From Tannerella sp. (GTDB lineage: Bacteria > Bacteroidota > Bacteroidia > Bacteroidales > Tannerellaceae): a DNA stretch of 10,703 nucleotides. Below, one piece after another: positions 1 to 9,065 of the stretch. The DNA is taken from assembly GCA_031260095.1 (NCBI GenBank), contig JAIRKN010000110.1, positions 1 through 10,703 of the forward strand. Direction: 5' to 3'. Numbering within the stretch: the first letter of the stretch is position 1; every line of letters starts with the position of its first letter. The position numbers were made by a program, and so were the translations under genes. Under the pieces are notes generated by a model. The model ran no database searches. It saw only the letters and a program-made list of their open reading frames with translations, and was not told the origin of the DNA.

Positions 1-903
1 CTGAAATATCATATTCCCGCCTTGTATGGGGAAAGTCTTGAAGGGTTGAAAGTTAAACCTTCAGGAGTTTATGTGGATGTTACGTTCGGAGGCGGAGGTC
101 ATTCGCGCGGTATTTTGGCGCAATTGGGGAAAGGAGGACGTTTATATGGTTTCGATCAGGATGCCGATGCCGAGAGGAATATTGTAGAAGATGAGCGATT
201 TGTCTTTGTGCGCAGTAACTTCCGGTATGTGTCCAATTTTATGCGTTATTATAAAGAGAAACAGATAGATGGTCTGATTGCAGACTTGGGCGTGTCATCT
301 CATCATCTGGATGATGCGACACGCGGTTTTTCATTTCGTTTTGAAGGAGCGCTTGATATGCGGATGAATAACCGTGCAGGACAAACGGCTGCCGATGTTT
401 TGAATACCTATTCGGAAGAAAAGCTGGCGGAAACGCTTTATCTGTATGGAGAATTGAAAAATTCATACAAGATTGCTTCGGCGATTGTCCGTACAAGGGA
501 ATTACAACCATTTCGGGTGATCCCGGACTTATTGGAAGTTTTGAAGCCTTTTTCAGGAAAAGAGAAGGAAAAGAAATTTTTGGCGCAGGTCTTTCAGGCA
601 TTACGTATAGAAGTCAACCGTGAAATGCAGGCTTTACGCGAATTGTTGCAGCAGTCTCCCGGATTGCTGACGGAAGGGGGACGGTTGGTCGTCATTACGT
701 ATCATTCGCTGGAAGACCGTTTGGTGAAGAATTTCATGAAATCCGGGAATTTTGAAGGGCGCGTTGTTCAGGATTTTTACGGTAATGTGCAATCACCTTT
801 ACATCCTCTGGGGAAAATGATGATTCCTTCCTCAGGGGAAGTGGAAAGTAATCCGCGTTCGAGAAGTGCGAAATTGCGGGTGGCGGAGAAAATAACCGTA
901 TAA
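1..903 (+). CDS. rsmH: 16S rRNA (cytosine-1402-N4)-methyltransferase RsmH (MraW), 5'-truncated by window edge
   Basis: RsmH is a cytoplasmic SAM-dependent enzyme that N4-methylates C1402 of 16S rRNA in the ribosomal P site. It is a standard first or second gene of dcw clusters. Visible motifs: the SAM-binding loop DVTFGGGGHS (nt 76-105), DLGVSSHHLDDATRGFSF (about nt 286-333), TYHSLEDRLVKNF (about nt 697-735), and the C-terminal NPRSRSAKLRVAEK just before the TAA at 901-903. The reading frame is open from base 1, and residues read from there (LKYHIPALYGES) match the usual family N-terminus. The true start is therefore a few codons upstream of the window, and the TTG at 22 is an internal leucine. 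About 300 residues are visible, close to full length. The next gene starts 18 bp downstream. mraZ would be expected upstream but is not in view. Confidence 0.97.
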   Translation: MKYHIPALYGESLEGLKVKPSGVYVDVTFGGGGHSRGILAQLGKGGRLYGFDQDADAERNIVEDERFVFVRSNFRYVSNFMRYYKEKQIDGLIADLGVSSHHLDDATRGFSFRFEGALDMRMNNRAGQTAADVLNTYSEEKLAETLYLYGELKNSYKIASAIVRTRELQPFRVIPDLLEVLKPFSGKEKEKKFLAQVFQALRIEVNREMQALRELLQQSPGLLTEGGRLVVITYHSLEDRLVKNFMKSGNFEGRVVQDFYGNVQSPLHPLGKMMIPSSGEVESNPRSRSAKLRVAEKITV

Positions 904-921
904 AGAAAGTAATAAAAGAAA

Positions 922-1254
922 ATGGAGAAAACAAAGAAGAAAAAACGTATTTCGTTAATGTATATTCTCGGAGGGGGGATGCTCAAGGAAAGTTTTGTCA
1001 TCAGGCATACGAAGATGATTGTACTTATTGTGATCTTGTTGTTTTTTTACATAAGCAATCGCTATACCTGTATGATCAAACTCCGGGAGATTGATCATTT
1101 GCAGGAAGAATTGAAAGATGTGAAGTTTGAATCATTATCCATTTCTGCCCAGTTGACGGGAAACACCCGTCCGTCGCAGGTAGAGGAGCTTGTAAAGCAA
1201 CAGGGGTTGGAACTGGAGAAAGCGAAAACGCCTCCGTATAAGCTTCGGAAGTAA
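922..1254 (+). CDS. ftsL: FtsL-like cell division protein (small bitopic membrane protein)
   Basis: This 110-aa protein has a lysine-rich cytoplasmic N-terminus (KTKKKKR, residues 3-9), one transmembrane helix at about residues 31-49, and a periplasmic segment at about 50-80 rich in charged and leucine residues, consistent with a short coiled coil. That architecture, its size, and its position between rsmH and ftsI are those of FtsL, which with FtsB and FtsQ scaffolds and activates FtsW-FtsI at the septum. FtsL sequences are poorly conserved, so the assignment rests on topology and synteny, not on catalytic motifs. The Bacteroidota form is usually annotated 'FtsL-like putative cell division protein'. 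The start ATG at 922 follows an A-rich leader without a Shine-Dalgarno sequence. ftsI begins 45 bp after the stop. Confidence 0.85.
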   Translation: MEKTKKKKRISLMYILGGGMLKESFVIRHTKMIVLIVILLFFYISNRYTCMIKLREIDHLQEELKDVKFESLSISAQLTGNTRPSQVEELVKQQGLELEKAKTPPYKLRK

Positions 1255-1299
1255 GAGTGTATAGCAATGACAGTTTAAAAAAACAAACCGGACATACGA

Positions 1300-3504
1300 A
1301 TGGCATCGAAAGAAAAATCGTCAAAAGGTACGACAAGAATATATAGTGAGAAAGACCGGGGTATTTTTTCCCGTTACTTTGTCATTACTATTCTTTTGGG
1401 TCTGTTGGCAATTGCGATACTTGGTTCGGCTTTTAAAATAGGAATAAAAGAAAAGAAAGAATGGCTCAAAGTATCGGATGGCTTGAAACGTCCGGATCTG
1501 CTTGTAAATCCGACACGTGGAAATATCTATTCGGATGATGACCGGATAATGGCGACAAGCGCTCCGAAATACTATATGTATATTGATTTTAAAGCCGAAG
1601 GATTTGCTTTGGATTCGTTTCAGAACGGCAAATATAACAGTGTGGATTCACTGGCGTGGTATTTGTCGAAAAAACTGAAAAATCGCACACAGGCGGGCTA
1701 TAAAGCGCACCTGCTGAAAGGTCTTAAAGCAAAAAAGCGTCAATACCCCGTGTATGAGGGGCGAGTGTCGTATGCAGACCTGAAAGAAATAAGAACATTT
1801 CCGTTTCTTCGTTTTCATCGTAACCGTAGCGGATTTTATACCAAAGAAATGATGCAGCGGCAGAAGCCTTTTGGTATGTTGGCGTCACGCACAATCGGCG
1901 ATATTTATAATGAGATTGATTCGGGCGGGGCGACAAGAGGAAAAAATGGCCTGGAATTGCAGTACGATTCATTACTGCGTGGTATGCCCGGATTGAACTC
2001 CGTTCAACGTGTAGGCGGACGGTGGACGAATATTGTTGAGATAGAGCCGACCAACGGACTGGATATTCGCTCTACGATTGATATAAATATTCAGGATCTG
2101 GTGGAAAAAGCGCTTACGGATAAGCTGAAAGAGATTGATGCGGACGCAGGTACCGCTGTCGTTATGGAGGTGAAGACCGGAGAAATAAAAGCGATTACAA
2201 ATATGGAAAGAGTCGGCTCCGGGCGATATGCCGAAACGATCAATCATGCGATTGCAGACGAGATAGAGCCTGGCTCTACATTTAAGGTAGCGGCTATGAT
2301 GGTGGCGATTGAGGACGGAGTAGTCGAGCCGGCAACGCCGGTTGATGTGGGGAATGGTATCTATATGTATGCGAACCGGCGTATGACCGACCATAATTCA
2401 CATCATGGAGGATACGGTATGATCTCGGCGGAGAAATCAATCTGGTATTCTTCCAATATCGGTGTTGCCAAGATCATACTGAAAGGATATGAACGGGATC
2501 CTAAAAAATTTGTGGAAGGACTTCACCGTATCGGGATGGATGCGGACCTGCATATCGAAATTCCCGGGGCGGGCAAACCGAAACTGCGCCGGCCGGGAGA
2601 CCGGTACTGGTCAAAGACGTCGCTGCCTTGGATGTCTTTCGGATATGAGGTACAGATCCCACCGATCCAGATGCTTACTTTTTTCAATGCCATTGCAAAT
2701 GATGGGAAAATGGTTCGTCCGATGTTTGTGAAAGATATCATGAAAAATGAGAAGGTCGTAAAACATTTTGAGCCGGAAGTGGTGATTCCCGGAATATGCT
2801 CGGAGCGCACATTGAAGATTATACAGCAAATGCTATATAATGTAGTAAACTATAAAGATCCGACCCCGGTGCATCGTGACGGAACAGGAAAACCTGCGTG
2901 TTCGGATGTGATAACGATTGCCGGAAAAACGGGGACGGCACAGATTGCTCACGGGGGCGTTTACCGAACATCGGGACATAATGTATCTTTTTGCGGATAT
3001 TTCCCTTATGAGGATCCGCTTTATACATGTATAGTTGTGATTTCGCGTCCGCGTGTGGGGCTTCCGTCCGGCGGCTTGATGTGTGGCGTGGTCGTGAAGG
3101 AAATCGCTGAAAAGATCTATGCGAACTGCACGGTTTTCGACATGAAAAAGGTGCCGGATGATTCATTGAAAGCGCCTTATCCCGATATCAAGAACGGAGA
3201 TTACGTGGCATTGAAAAATGTGATGGAAGATCTTAAAATTAAGGCCGAAGAAACAGCGAAAGTAAACGCTAAATATGTGGTCGCCAATGGAAATGACAAG
3301 GGGATTGCATTGAAAGAAATACCTCTGATAGAGAATCTGGTTCCAAATGTGGCGGGAATGGGAGCAAAAGATGCGGTGTTTGCATTGGAGAATTGCGGCT
3401 TGCGCGTTACCCTTTCGGGGAAAGGGCATGTTGTTTCGCAATCCGTAAAAAATGGTAGCCGGGTCGTACCGGGACAAACAGTTATATTAACTTTAAAAGA
3501 ATAA
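1300..3504 (+). CDS. ftsI: Peptidoglycan D,D-transpeptidase FtsI (PBP3-type class B penicillin-binding protein with one PASTA domain)
   Basis: This septal transpeptidase crosslinks peptide stems of newly made peptidoglycan and is the target of beta-lactams. At 734 aa it is longer than the E. coli FtsI (about 590). Order of parts: short cytoplasmic tail; one signal-anchor helix at about residues 26-48; class B N-terminal pedestal domain beginning near the [10 protein letters not shown] motif (R73-R82); transpeptidase domain with all three active-site motifs, namely S326-T-F-K329 (nucleophile Ser326), S384-S-N386 and K543-T-G545; then a C-terminal PASTA domain at about 680-734 ([13 protein letters not shown] to the end). 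The periplasmic domains act outside the membrane with FtsW. A PASTA-bearing FtsI is normal in Bacteroidota and Firmicutes and absent from E. coli FtsI. The start ATG follows an A-rich stretch (cagtttaaaaaaacaaac) with no Shine-Dalgarno. murE begins 10 bp downstream. Confidence 0.96.
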   Translation: MASKEKSSKGTTRIYSEKDRGIFSRYFVITILLGLLAIAILGSAFKIGIKEKKEWLKVSDGLKRPDLLVNPTRGNIYSDDDRIMATSAPKYYMYIDFKAEGFALDSFQNGKYNSVDSLAWYLSKKLKNRTQAGYKAHLLKGLKAKKRQYPVYEGRVSYADLKEIRTFPFLRFHRNRSGFYTKEMMQRQKPFGMLASRTIGDIYNEIDSGGATRGKNGLELQYDSLLRGMPGLNSVQRVGGRWTNIVEIEPTNGLDIRSTIDINIQDLVEKALTDKLKEIDADAGTAVVMEVKTGEIKAITNMERVGSGRYAETINHAIADEIEPGSTFKVAAMMVAIEDGVVEPATPVDVGNGIYMYANRRMTDHNSHHGGYGMISAEKSIWYSSNIGVAKIILKGYERDPKKFVEGLHRIGMDADLHIEIPGAGKPKLRRPGDRYWSKTSLPWMSFGYEVQIPPIQMLTFFNAIANDGKMVRPMFVKDIMKNEKVVKHFEPEVVIPGICSERTLKIIQQMLYNVVNYKDPTPVHRDGTGKPACSDVITIAGKTGTAQIAHGGVYRTSGHNVSFCGYFPYEDPLYTCIVVISRPRVGLPSGGLMCGVVVKEIAEKIYANCTVFDMKKVPDDSLKAPYPDIKNGDYVALKNVMEDLKIKAEETAKVNAKYVVANGNDKGIALKEIPLIENLVPNVAGMGAKDAVFALENCGLRVTLSGKGHVVSQSVKNGSRVVPGQTVILTLKE

Positions 3505-3514
3505 AAAAACAGAG

Positions 3515-5014
3515 ATGAAGCTATCCGAATTAATAAATATCGCAGGACTTGGCGACATTGCGGGAGAAAATGATCCTGAACTAACCGGAGTTTACTCCGA
3601 TTCGAGGCAGGCGAAACCGGGTTCACTGTTTGTTGCCGTGAAAGGAACGCTTGTTGACGGACATGACTATATCGGTAAAGCGATCGAACAGGGGGCAGTC
3701 GCTATTGTATGCGAACAGGGGGCCGCTCTCATCCGGGATCATGCCGCAGGGGAAGATCCCGCTTCCGGCACCGGGGATAAGGATATTGTAATCCTTACTG
3801 TTCCGGATTCGGCGGAGGCTTTGGGGCGTATTGCTTCGGCATGGTACGGCGAGCCTTCCGCCCGGATGACAGTGGTAGGTGTAACAGGTACAAACGGAAA
3901 AACCACCATTGCCACATTATTATACAACCTGTTCCGCAAGCTGGGATACAAAGCCGGATTACTTTCTACTATATGTAACTATATAGACGATAAAGTGGTA
4001 CCGACGGAACATACGACCCCGGATCCGCTTACAATCAATCAGCTAATGTCGAAAATGGCGGATGCGGGTTGCGAATATGTATTTATGGAGGTGAGTTCCC
4101 ATTCCATAGATCAGAAACGTATCAGCGGGGTGAGATTCAATGGGGGAATCTTTACAAACCTCACGCGCGATCACCTGGACTATCATAAAACGGTTGATCA
4201 TTACCTGAAAGCGAAAAAGAAATTTTTTGATAACCTTCCTGCGTCTGCGTTTGCCCTGACAAATGCGGATGATAAAACGGGCCTGGTCATGTTGCAAAAC
4301 ACGGCGGCCCGGAAGCTTACTTATTCACTGCGTACGATCGCTGATTTTAAAGGTAAAATTATGGAATCCCATTTTGAGGGCATGGAAATAGAGATCAACG
4401 GACGGGATGTATATACGCATTTTACCGGTCGTTTCAACGCATCCAATATATTGGCCGTATATGGTGCGGCTGTTGCCCTTGGCGAGGAGCCGGAAGATAT
4501 ATTAGTGGCATTGAGTACGCTTCACCCCGTAGCGGGAAGATTTGAAACAATACGTTCACCGAAGGGATTCACGGCAATTGTCGATTATGCGCATACGCCG
4601 GATGCACTGGCAAATGTCCTGAATGGTATTAACGAGGTATTGGATGGGCGCGGACGTGTGATCACGGTAGTCGGGGCCGGGGGCGACCGGGACAAGGGCA
4701 AACGCCCGTTAATGGCAAAGGAAGCCGTCCGGCAGAGCGATCAGTTGATACTAACGTCGGATAATCCGCGGTTTGAGGAGCCTGACGATATTATCAACGA
4801 TATGGAAGCAGGACTTAATGCGAGCGACAAAGAACGTACGCTTTGCATAACGGACCGTAAGCAGGCGATAAAGACGGCGTTTGCTCTGGCTAAAAAAGGA
4901 GACGTCGTCCTGATTGCCGGAAAAGGACATGAAGATTATCAGGAGGTGAAAGGAGTAAAACACCATTTTGATGACAGGGAAACAGTACGTGAAATGTTTA
5001 ACACAGAGAATTAA
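3515..5014 (+). CDS. murE: UDP-MurNAc-L-Ala-D-Glu:meso-diaminopimelate ligase MurE
   Basis: MurE is a cytoplasmic ATP-dependent ligase that adds the third stem residue to UDP-MurNAc-L-Ala-D-Glu. The 499-aa length is typical. The sequence shows the Mur-ligase P-loop GTNGKT at residues 125-130 (Lys129), EVSSHSID, the TRDHLDYH motif in the central domain, [10 protein letters not shown] from residue 356, and GKGHEDYQ from residue 469. The DNPR tetrad at residues 416-419 is the known specificity signature for meso-diaminopimelate, as opposed to the lysine-type MurE, so the organism should make DAP-type peptidoglycan. One small oddity is a Gly/Asp/Pro/Ser-rich linker around residues 80-90 ([14 protein letters not shown]) in the N-terminal domain, apparently a loop extension. 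The following gene is mraY, not murF as in Proteobacteria. Spacing to both neighbours is 10 bp, suggesting co-transcription. Confidence 0.97.
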   Translation: MKLSELINIAGLGDIAGENDPELTGVYSDSRQAKPGSLFVAVKGTLVDGHDYIGKAIEQGAVAIVCEQGAALIRDHAAGEDPASGTGDKDIVILTVPDSAEALGRIASAWYGEPSARMTVVGVTGTNGKTTIATLLYNLFRKLGYKAGLLSTICNYIDDKVVPTEHTTPDPLTINQLMSKMADAGCEYVFMEVSSHSIDQKRISGVRFNGGIFTNLTRDHLDYHKTVDHYLKAKKKFFDNLPASAFALTNADDKTGLVMLQNTAARKLTYSLRTIADFKGKIMESHFEGMEIEINGRDVYTHFTGRFNASNILAVYGAAVALGEEPEDILVALSTLHPVAGRFETIRSPKGFTAIVDYAHTPDALANVLNGINEVLDGRGRVITVVGAGGDRDKGKRPLMAKEAVRQSDQLILTSDNPRFEEPDDIINDMEAGLNASDKERTLCITDRKQAIKTAFALAKKGDVVLIAGKGHEDYQEVKGVKHHFDDRETVREMFNTEN

Positions 5015-5024
5015 CCGTTGAATT

Positions 5025-6287
5025 ATGTTATACGACCTTTTTGTTTATTTAGACCGGATAGATTTCCCCGGAGCGGGATTATTTAAGTATATATCATTCC
5101 GCTCGGGAGTGGCCATTATGTTTGCCTTATTTATTTCGACCCTGATCGGCAGGCATATCATCAACAAACTGCAACGGATGCAGATCGGCGAGCCGGTTCG
5201 CAACCTTGGGCTTGAAGGACAGATGAACAAGAAAGGGACGCCTACGATGGGAGGGATCATTATCATCATTTCCATACTGATTCCGGTAATATTATTTGCC
5301 CGCCTCAACAACGTTTACATCATATTAATGCTTATCACCACCATTTGGCTGGGAGCGTTAGGGATTGCGGACGACTATATCAAAGTCTTCAAGAAAGATA
5401 AGGAAGGACTTCGGGGGAAGTTCAAGATTGTAGCGCAGGTAGGTTTGGGATTAATTGTCGGTATGACCCTTTATCTAAGTCCGGAGGTTGTCATCCGGGA
5501 AAATCTGGAAGTGCTAAACAGTGATAATGTGATCGAAGAAGTACAGATTCATCCGTCGGAAACAAAATCGACCAAAACGACCATACCTTTCTTTAAAAAC
5601 AACAACTTCGATTATGCCTGGTTAGCGTCATGGGCCGGAGAATGGAAAAAAGAGGTAACGTGGTTGTTTTTTGTCCTGATCGTTATATTCATTGTCACGG
5701 CGGTTTCCAACGGCGCCAATCTGACGGACGGACTGGACGGGCTGGCTGCCGGCAGTTCGGCTATTATGGGAGTAGCGCTGGGCATTCTGGCCTATATGTC
5801 ATCCCATCTTGAATTTGCTTCGTTCCTGAACACCATGTTCCTGCCCGGAGCAGAGGAACTGGTTATTTTTGCTGCCGCATTTATTGGTGCAACGATTGGC
5901 TTCCTGTGGTACAATTCCTATCCGGCGCAGGTATTTATGGGCGATACGGGCAGTCTTACCCTGGGGGGTATTATCGCCGTTTATGCGATCATTATACGGA
6001 AAGAGTTATTGATACCTGTTCTTTGCGGGATCTTCCTGGTCGAGAGTTTGTCGGTATTGATACAGGTATTTTATTTCAAATACACGAAAAAGAGATACGG
6101 AGAGGGGCGGCGTATATTTAAGATGACCCCGTTGCATCATCATTTCCAGAGGCCCGGTAATGCCGGTATACAGGCGTTGATTCAACGTCCATACAATGTG
6201 GTGCCGGAATCGAAGCTGGTTATTCGATTCTGGTTGATAGGGATTATTCTTGCGGTCATCACCATTGTTACACTGAAAATCAGATAA
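5025..6287 (+). CDS. mraY: Phospho-N-acetylmuramoyl-pentapeptide transferase MraY (lipid I synthase)
   Basis: MraY is a polytopic inner-membrane enzyme that transfers phospho-MurNAc-pentapeptide from UDP to undecaprenyl phosphate, giving lipid I. Conserved cytoplasmic-face motifs are all present: the Asp pair D116-D117 in [16 protein letters not shown] from residue 232 (D235, D238), MGDTGSL from 305 (D307), and the triple histidine H371-H373 in PLHHHF. At 420 aa it is about 60 residues longer than the E. coli enzyme. Most of the excess is a hydrophilic stretch between membrane segments, about residues 155-200 ([20 protein letters not shown] onward), a feature of Bacteroidota MraY proteins as I know them. 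The start ATG lies 10 bp after murE. murD starts 5 bp after its stop. Confidence 0.97.
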   Translation: MLYDLFVYLDRIDFPGAGLFKYISFRSGVAIMFALFISTLIGRHIINKLQRMQIGEPVRNLGLEGQMNKKGTPTMGGIIIIISILIPVILFARLNNVYIILMLITTIWLGALGIADDYIKVFKKDKEGLRGKFKIVAQVGLGLIVGMTLYLSPEVVIRENLEVLNSDNVIEEVQIHPSETKSTKTTIPFFKNNNFDYAWLASWAGEWKKEVTWLFFVLIVIFIVTAVSNGANLTDGLDGLAAGSSAIMGVALGILAYMSSHLEFASFLNTMFLPGAEELVIFAAAFIGATIGFLWYNSYPAQVFMGDTGSLTLGGIIAVYAIIIRKELLIPVLCGIFLVESLSVLIQVFYFKYTKKRYGEGRRIFKMTPLHHHFQRPGNAGIQALIQRPYNVVPESKLVIRFWLIGIILAVITIVTLKIR

Positions 6288-6292
6288 CGTAT

Positions 6293-7630
6293 ATGAGCCG
6301 GAGAATTGTCATACTGGGCGCCGGAGAAAGTGGCGCCGGAGCTGCCGTACTTGCGCGGAAAGAGGGATTTGACGTCTTCGTATCCGACGCCTCATCCATA
6401 AAGCCGGAGTATAAAAAAATACTCGACGACCATGCCGTAGCATGGGAAGAGGGCCGTCATACGGAGGACAAGATCCTGAATGCCGGCGAGGTAATAAAAA
6501 GTCCGGGAATCCCGGATCATGCGCCTGTTATCCTGAAAATAAAAGAACGAAAGATACCCGTCCTGTCGGAAATCGAGTTCGCAGGGCGTTATACGGATGC
6601 AAAGATGATCTGTATTACAGGAAGTAACGGCAAAACGACGACCGCCATGCTCACCTGTCATATTTTCAGGAATGCCGGCCTCGACGTCGGGCTTGCGGGC
6701 AATATAGGAAACAGTCTGGCGTTGCAGGTCGCCGAGAATCCCCACGAATACTACGTGATTGAATTGAGCAGTTTCCAACTCGACAACATGTATGATTTCA
6801 AGGCGGACATTGCGATATTGCTGAATATAACACCGGATCATCTGGATCGTTACCATTATGACTTCCGGGAATATGCCGCTTCCAAATTCAGGATCACCCG
6901 GAATCAGACCGCCTCGGACGCTTTTATCTTTTGGCAGGACGATCCGGCGATAAAGACGGGAATCGAACGATTCCACCCGGAGGCCACCCTGTATCCGTTT
7001 TCGGAGGACCATGCGCCCGGCGTAAAGGGATACGTAGAAAACGGAAAAATAATTGTAGAATCATCAAAAGGAAAATATACAATGGATCGAGATTTATTAT
7101 CCCTGAGGGGAACGCACAATTTGCACAACTCGTTAGCATCGGCTATCGCGGCGAAGGTATCCGATATACGTAATGAAAAAATTCGCGCCTCGCTGAGTGA
7201 TTTTTATGGCGTCGAACATCGTATGGAAATGGTCACACGTGTGAAAGGCGTTGATTATATCAACGACTCGAAAGCGACCAATGTAAATTCATGCTGGTAT
7301 GCCCTGCAATGCGTAAACACTCCGATAGTCCTGATCCTGGGGGGGACGGACAAAGGCAACGATTACGCCGAAATAGAACAGTTGGTAAAGAAAAAAGCGC
7401 GTGCGCTGATATTTCTGGGAGCGGATAACAGTAAGCTGCACGCATTCTTTGACGGAAAGATCGCCCTGATAGGCGACGCGGCTTCTATGGAAGAAGCGGT
7501 AAAGAAGGCATATCAGTTCGCCGTGAATGGCGACACGGTGCTGCTTTCGCCCTGTTGCGCCAGTTTCGACCTTTTCAAAAACTATGAAGACCGCGGCAAC
7601 CAGTTCAAAAAATGTGTACGTAATTTATAA
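6293..7630 (+). CDS. murD: UDP-N-acetylmuramoyl-L-alanine:D-glutamate ligase MurD
   Basis: MurD is a cytoplasmic ATP-dependent ligase that adds D-Glu to UDP-MurNAc-L-Ala, the step before MurE. The 445-aa product has the N-terminal dinucleotide-type glycine motif GAGESGAGAAVLA (residues 9-21), the P-loop GSNGKTT at 110-116 (Lys114), ELSSFQLD, TPDHLDRY from residue 180, NDSKATN at 324-330, GGTDKGNDY, and the C-terminal LLSPCCASFD from residue 417. All catalytic regions expected of MurD are present and the length is normal. The ATG at 6293 is 5 bp after the mraY stop, and the ftsW start is only 4 bp after the murD stop, consistent with translational coupling. A 206-aa antisense open frame over its first half is a shadow of this gene. 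Confidence 0.97.
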   Translation: MSRRIVILGAGESGAGAAVLARKEGFDVFVSDASSIKPEYKKILDDHAVAWEEGRHTEDKILNAGEVIKSPGIPDHAPVILKIKERKIPVLSEIEFAGRYTDAKMICITGSNGKTTTAMLTCHIFRNAGLDVGLAGNIGNSLALQVAENPHEYYVIELSSFQLDNMYDFKADIAILLNITPDHLDRYHYDFREYAASKFRITRNQTASDAFIFWQDDPAIKTGIERFHPEATLYPFSEDHAPGVKGYVENGKIIVESSKGKYTMDRDLLSLRGTHNLHNSLASAIAAKVSDIRNEKIRASLSDFYGVEHRMEMVTRVKGVDYINDSKATNVNSCWYALQCVNTPIVLILGGTDKGNDYAEIEQLVKKKARALIFLGADNSKLHAFFDGKIALIGDAASMEEAVKKAYQFAVNGDTVLLSPCCASFDLFKNYEDRGNQFKKCVRNL

Positions 7631-7634
7631 CGAT

Positions 7635-9065
7635 ATGGGATTAGCCGGCAGATTATTCAAGGGAGACCGTTCGGTATGGATCATTTTCATGTTCCTCTGT
7701 CTCATATCACTCGTGGAGGTATACAGCGCAACCAGCACGCTGGCTTACCGCAACACATATTTCTGGACACCAATCCTAAGGCATGCCACCTTCCTGCTAA
7801 TGGGCTTTGCGGCCGTACTTTTGCTGCACAACATCCCAAGCCGCTACTATTTCGTAGCCATCCTCCTCCTGCCTCTTTCTATCCTCATGCTTACGGTCAC
7901 ACCTTTCATAGGGGTTAGCGCTAACGAAGCCCACCGCTGGTTATCGTTTATGGGCATTCAGTTTCAGCCGTCGGAGTTTGCCAAGCTGGCCTGCATCGTA
8001 TTTGTCGCCTTTATGTTGAGCAAGCAGGACCGCTTCACGCCCGGCCGCACCTTCTGGATCGTATGGAGCGGGGCGGGACTGACATGCCTGCTGATCCTGC
8101 CGGAAAACTTTTCGACGGCCTTTCTTTTATTCCTGGTATGTTTCCTGATGATGATCGTCGGACAGGCTCCGTGGAAGAAAATGACGGTACTGTTCCTTTC
8201 TCTGACGCTGGCGGGGGGACTTTCATTTGTCGTCATACGTTCCGTGCCGGACGATTTTGCGGATCGATACATGCCCAAGCGCGCTGCCACCTGGGTAGGA
8301 CGTATAAAGGACTTCGGCCGGGACACGGGTGAGAACAAATACGTCATAGACGATGATAACTACCAGGTCGCGCACGCCAAGATCGCCATAGCCCGTGGCG
8401 GTCTGTTCGGGAAACTACCGGGACGCAGCCTCCAGCGCGATTTCCTTCCCCAGGCGTATTCCGACTTCATCTATGCCATCATCATCGAAGAAATGGGGTT
8501 GATTATCGGTGGTGTGGGGGTGATGCTGCTATACATATTCCTGATGTTCCGCGTAGCGATCATTGCGCGCCGGTGCGAGAAGTTATTCCCCAAATATCTG
8601 GCGCTCGGCTGCGGCCTGCTGATCGTCATACAGGCGTTTATCAACATGGCTGTGGCGGTCAATCTCATACCGGTCACCGGGCAGCCGTTGCCATTGATCA
8701 GTCGCGGCGGCACCTCGACCATGCTCACGTGCTTTTATTTCGGAATCATACTAAGCGTAAGCCGTTTTGGAGCCGGAATGGGCGACGACGAAGATACGGA
8801 TGACGAAGAACGCGCCGAACCGGAAAATGCCGAAGAAACGCCCGCAGCGGCCGTTGACACAACGCCCGGCGAAAATCTTATCGAACCCGGCCGGAACTTA
8901 TCGGATCCGGCCAGATCCGCGCGGATTTCGCCAGATCCAATTGGATTTAGTCAGATCCAATTGGATTTCGCCAGATCCAATTGGATTTCGCCAGATTCAA
9001 TTGGATTTCGCCAGATTCAATTGGATTTCGCCAGATCCAATTGGATTTCGCCAGATCCAATATGA
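7635..9065 (+). CDS. ftsW: Septal peptidoglycan glycosyltransferase FtsW with a repeat-encoded C-terminal tail
   Basis: FtsW is a SEDS-family inner-membrane glycosyltransferase that polymerises lipid II and works with FtsI. The product is 476 aa. About ten hydrophobic helices occupy residues 13-380. Family motifs include FQPSEFAKLA before a central helix, AIARGGLFGKLPGRS in the large periplasmic loop, and PVTGQPLPLISRGG at residues 346-359. From residue 382 the protein becomes hydrophilic: a very acidic stretch (GDDEDTDDEE), an Ala/Pro/Thr-rich linker, then from about residue 426 a sequence encoded by the 20-bp tandem array (repeating GF-Q-QLDFARSNWISPD). The stop TGA (9063-9065) lies inside a degenerate repeat copy. 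I chose the ATG at 7635, 4 bp after murD. The frame is open further upstream to 7527, but that part would overlap murD and lacks SEDS character. The enzyme core looks intact. The tail would be cytoplasmic and its function is unknown. Confidence 0.94.
   Translation: MGLAGRLFKGDRSVWIIFMFLCLISLVEVYSATSTLAYRNTYFWTPILRHATFLLMGFAAVLLLHNIPSRYYFVAILLLPLSILMLTVTPFIGVSANEAHRWLSFMGIQFQPSEFAKLACIVFVAFMLSKQDRFTPGRTFWIVWSGAGLTCLLILPENFSTAFLLFLVCFLMMIVGQAPWKKMTVLFLSLTLAGGLSFVVIRSVPDDFADRYMPKRAATWVGRIKDFGRDTGENKYVIDDDNYQVAHAKIAIARGGLFGKLPGRSLQRDFLPQAYSDFIYAIIIEEMGLIIGGVGVMLLYIFLMFRVAIIARRCEKLFPKYLALGCGLLIVIQAFINMAVAVNLIPVTGQPLPLISRGGTSTMLTCFYFGIILSVSRFGAGMGDDEDTDDEERAEPENAEETPAAAVDTTPGENLIEPGRNLSDPARSARISPDPIGFSQIQLDFARSNWISPDSIGFRQIQLDFARSNWISPDPI

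Noticed and set aside
22..24. TTG as the start codon of rsmH
   Set aside because: The frame is open to base 1 and the upstream codons encode YHIPAL, the usual family N-terminus, so the gene starts before the window.
6392..7012. 206-aa antisense ORF over murD
   Set aside because: It has no recognisable domain or hydrophobic pattern and lies entirely opposite a conserved gene, so it is a shadow.
7527..7634. Upstream extension of ftsW inside murD
   Set aside because: It would overlap the well-conserved murD C-terminus by about 100 bp and encode Cys/Arg-rich residues unlike SEDS N-termini. The ATG at 7635 is 4 bp after the murD stop and leads straight into the first helix.
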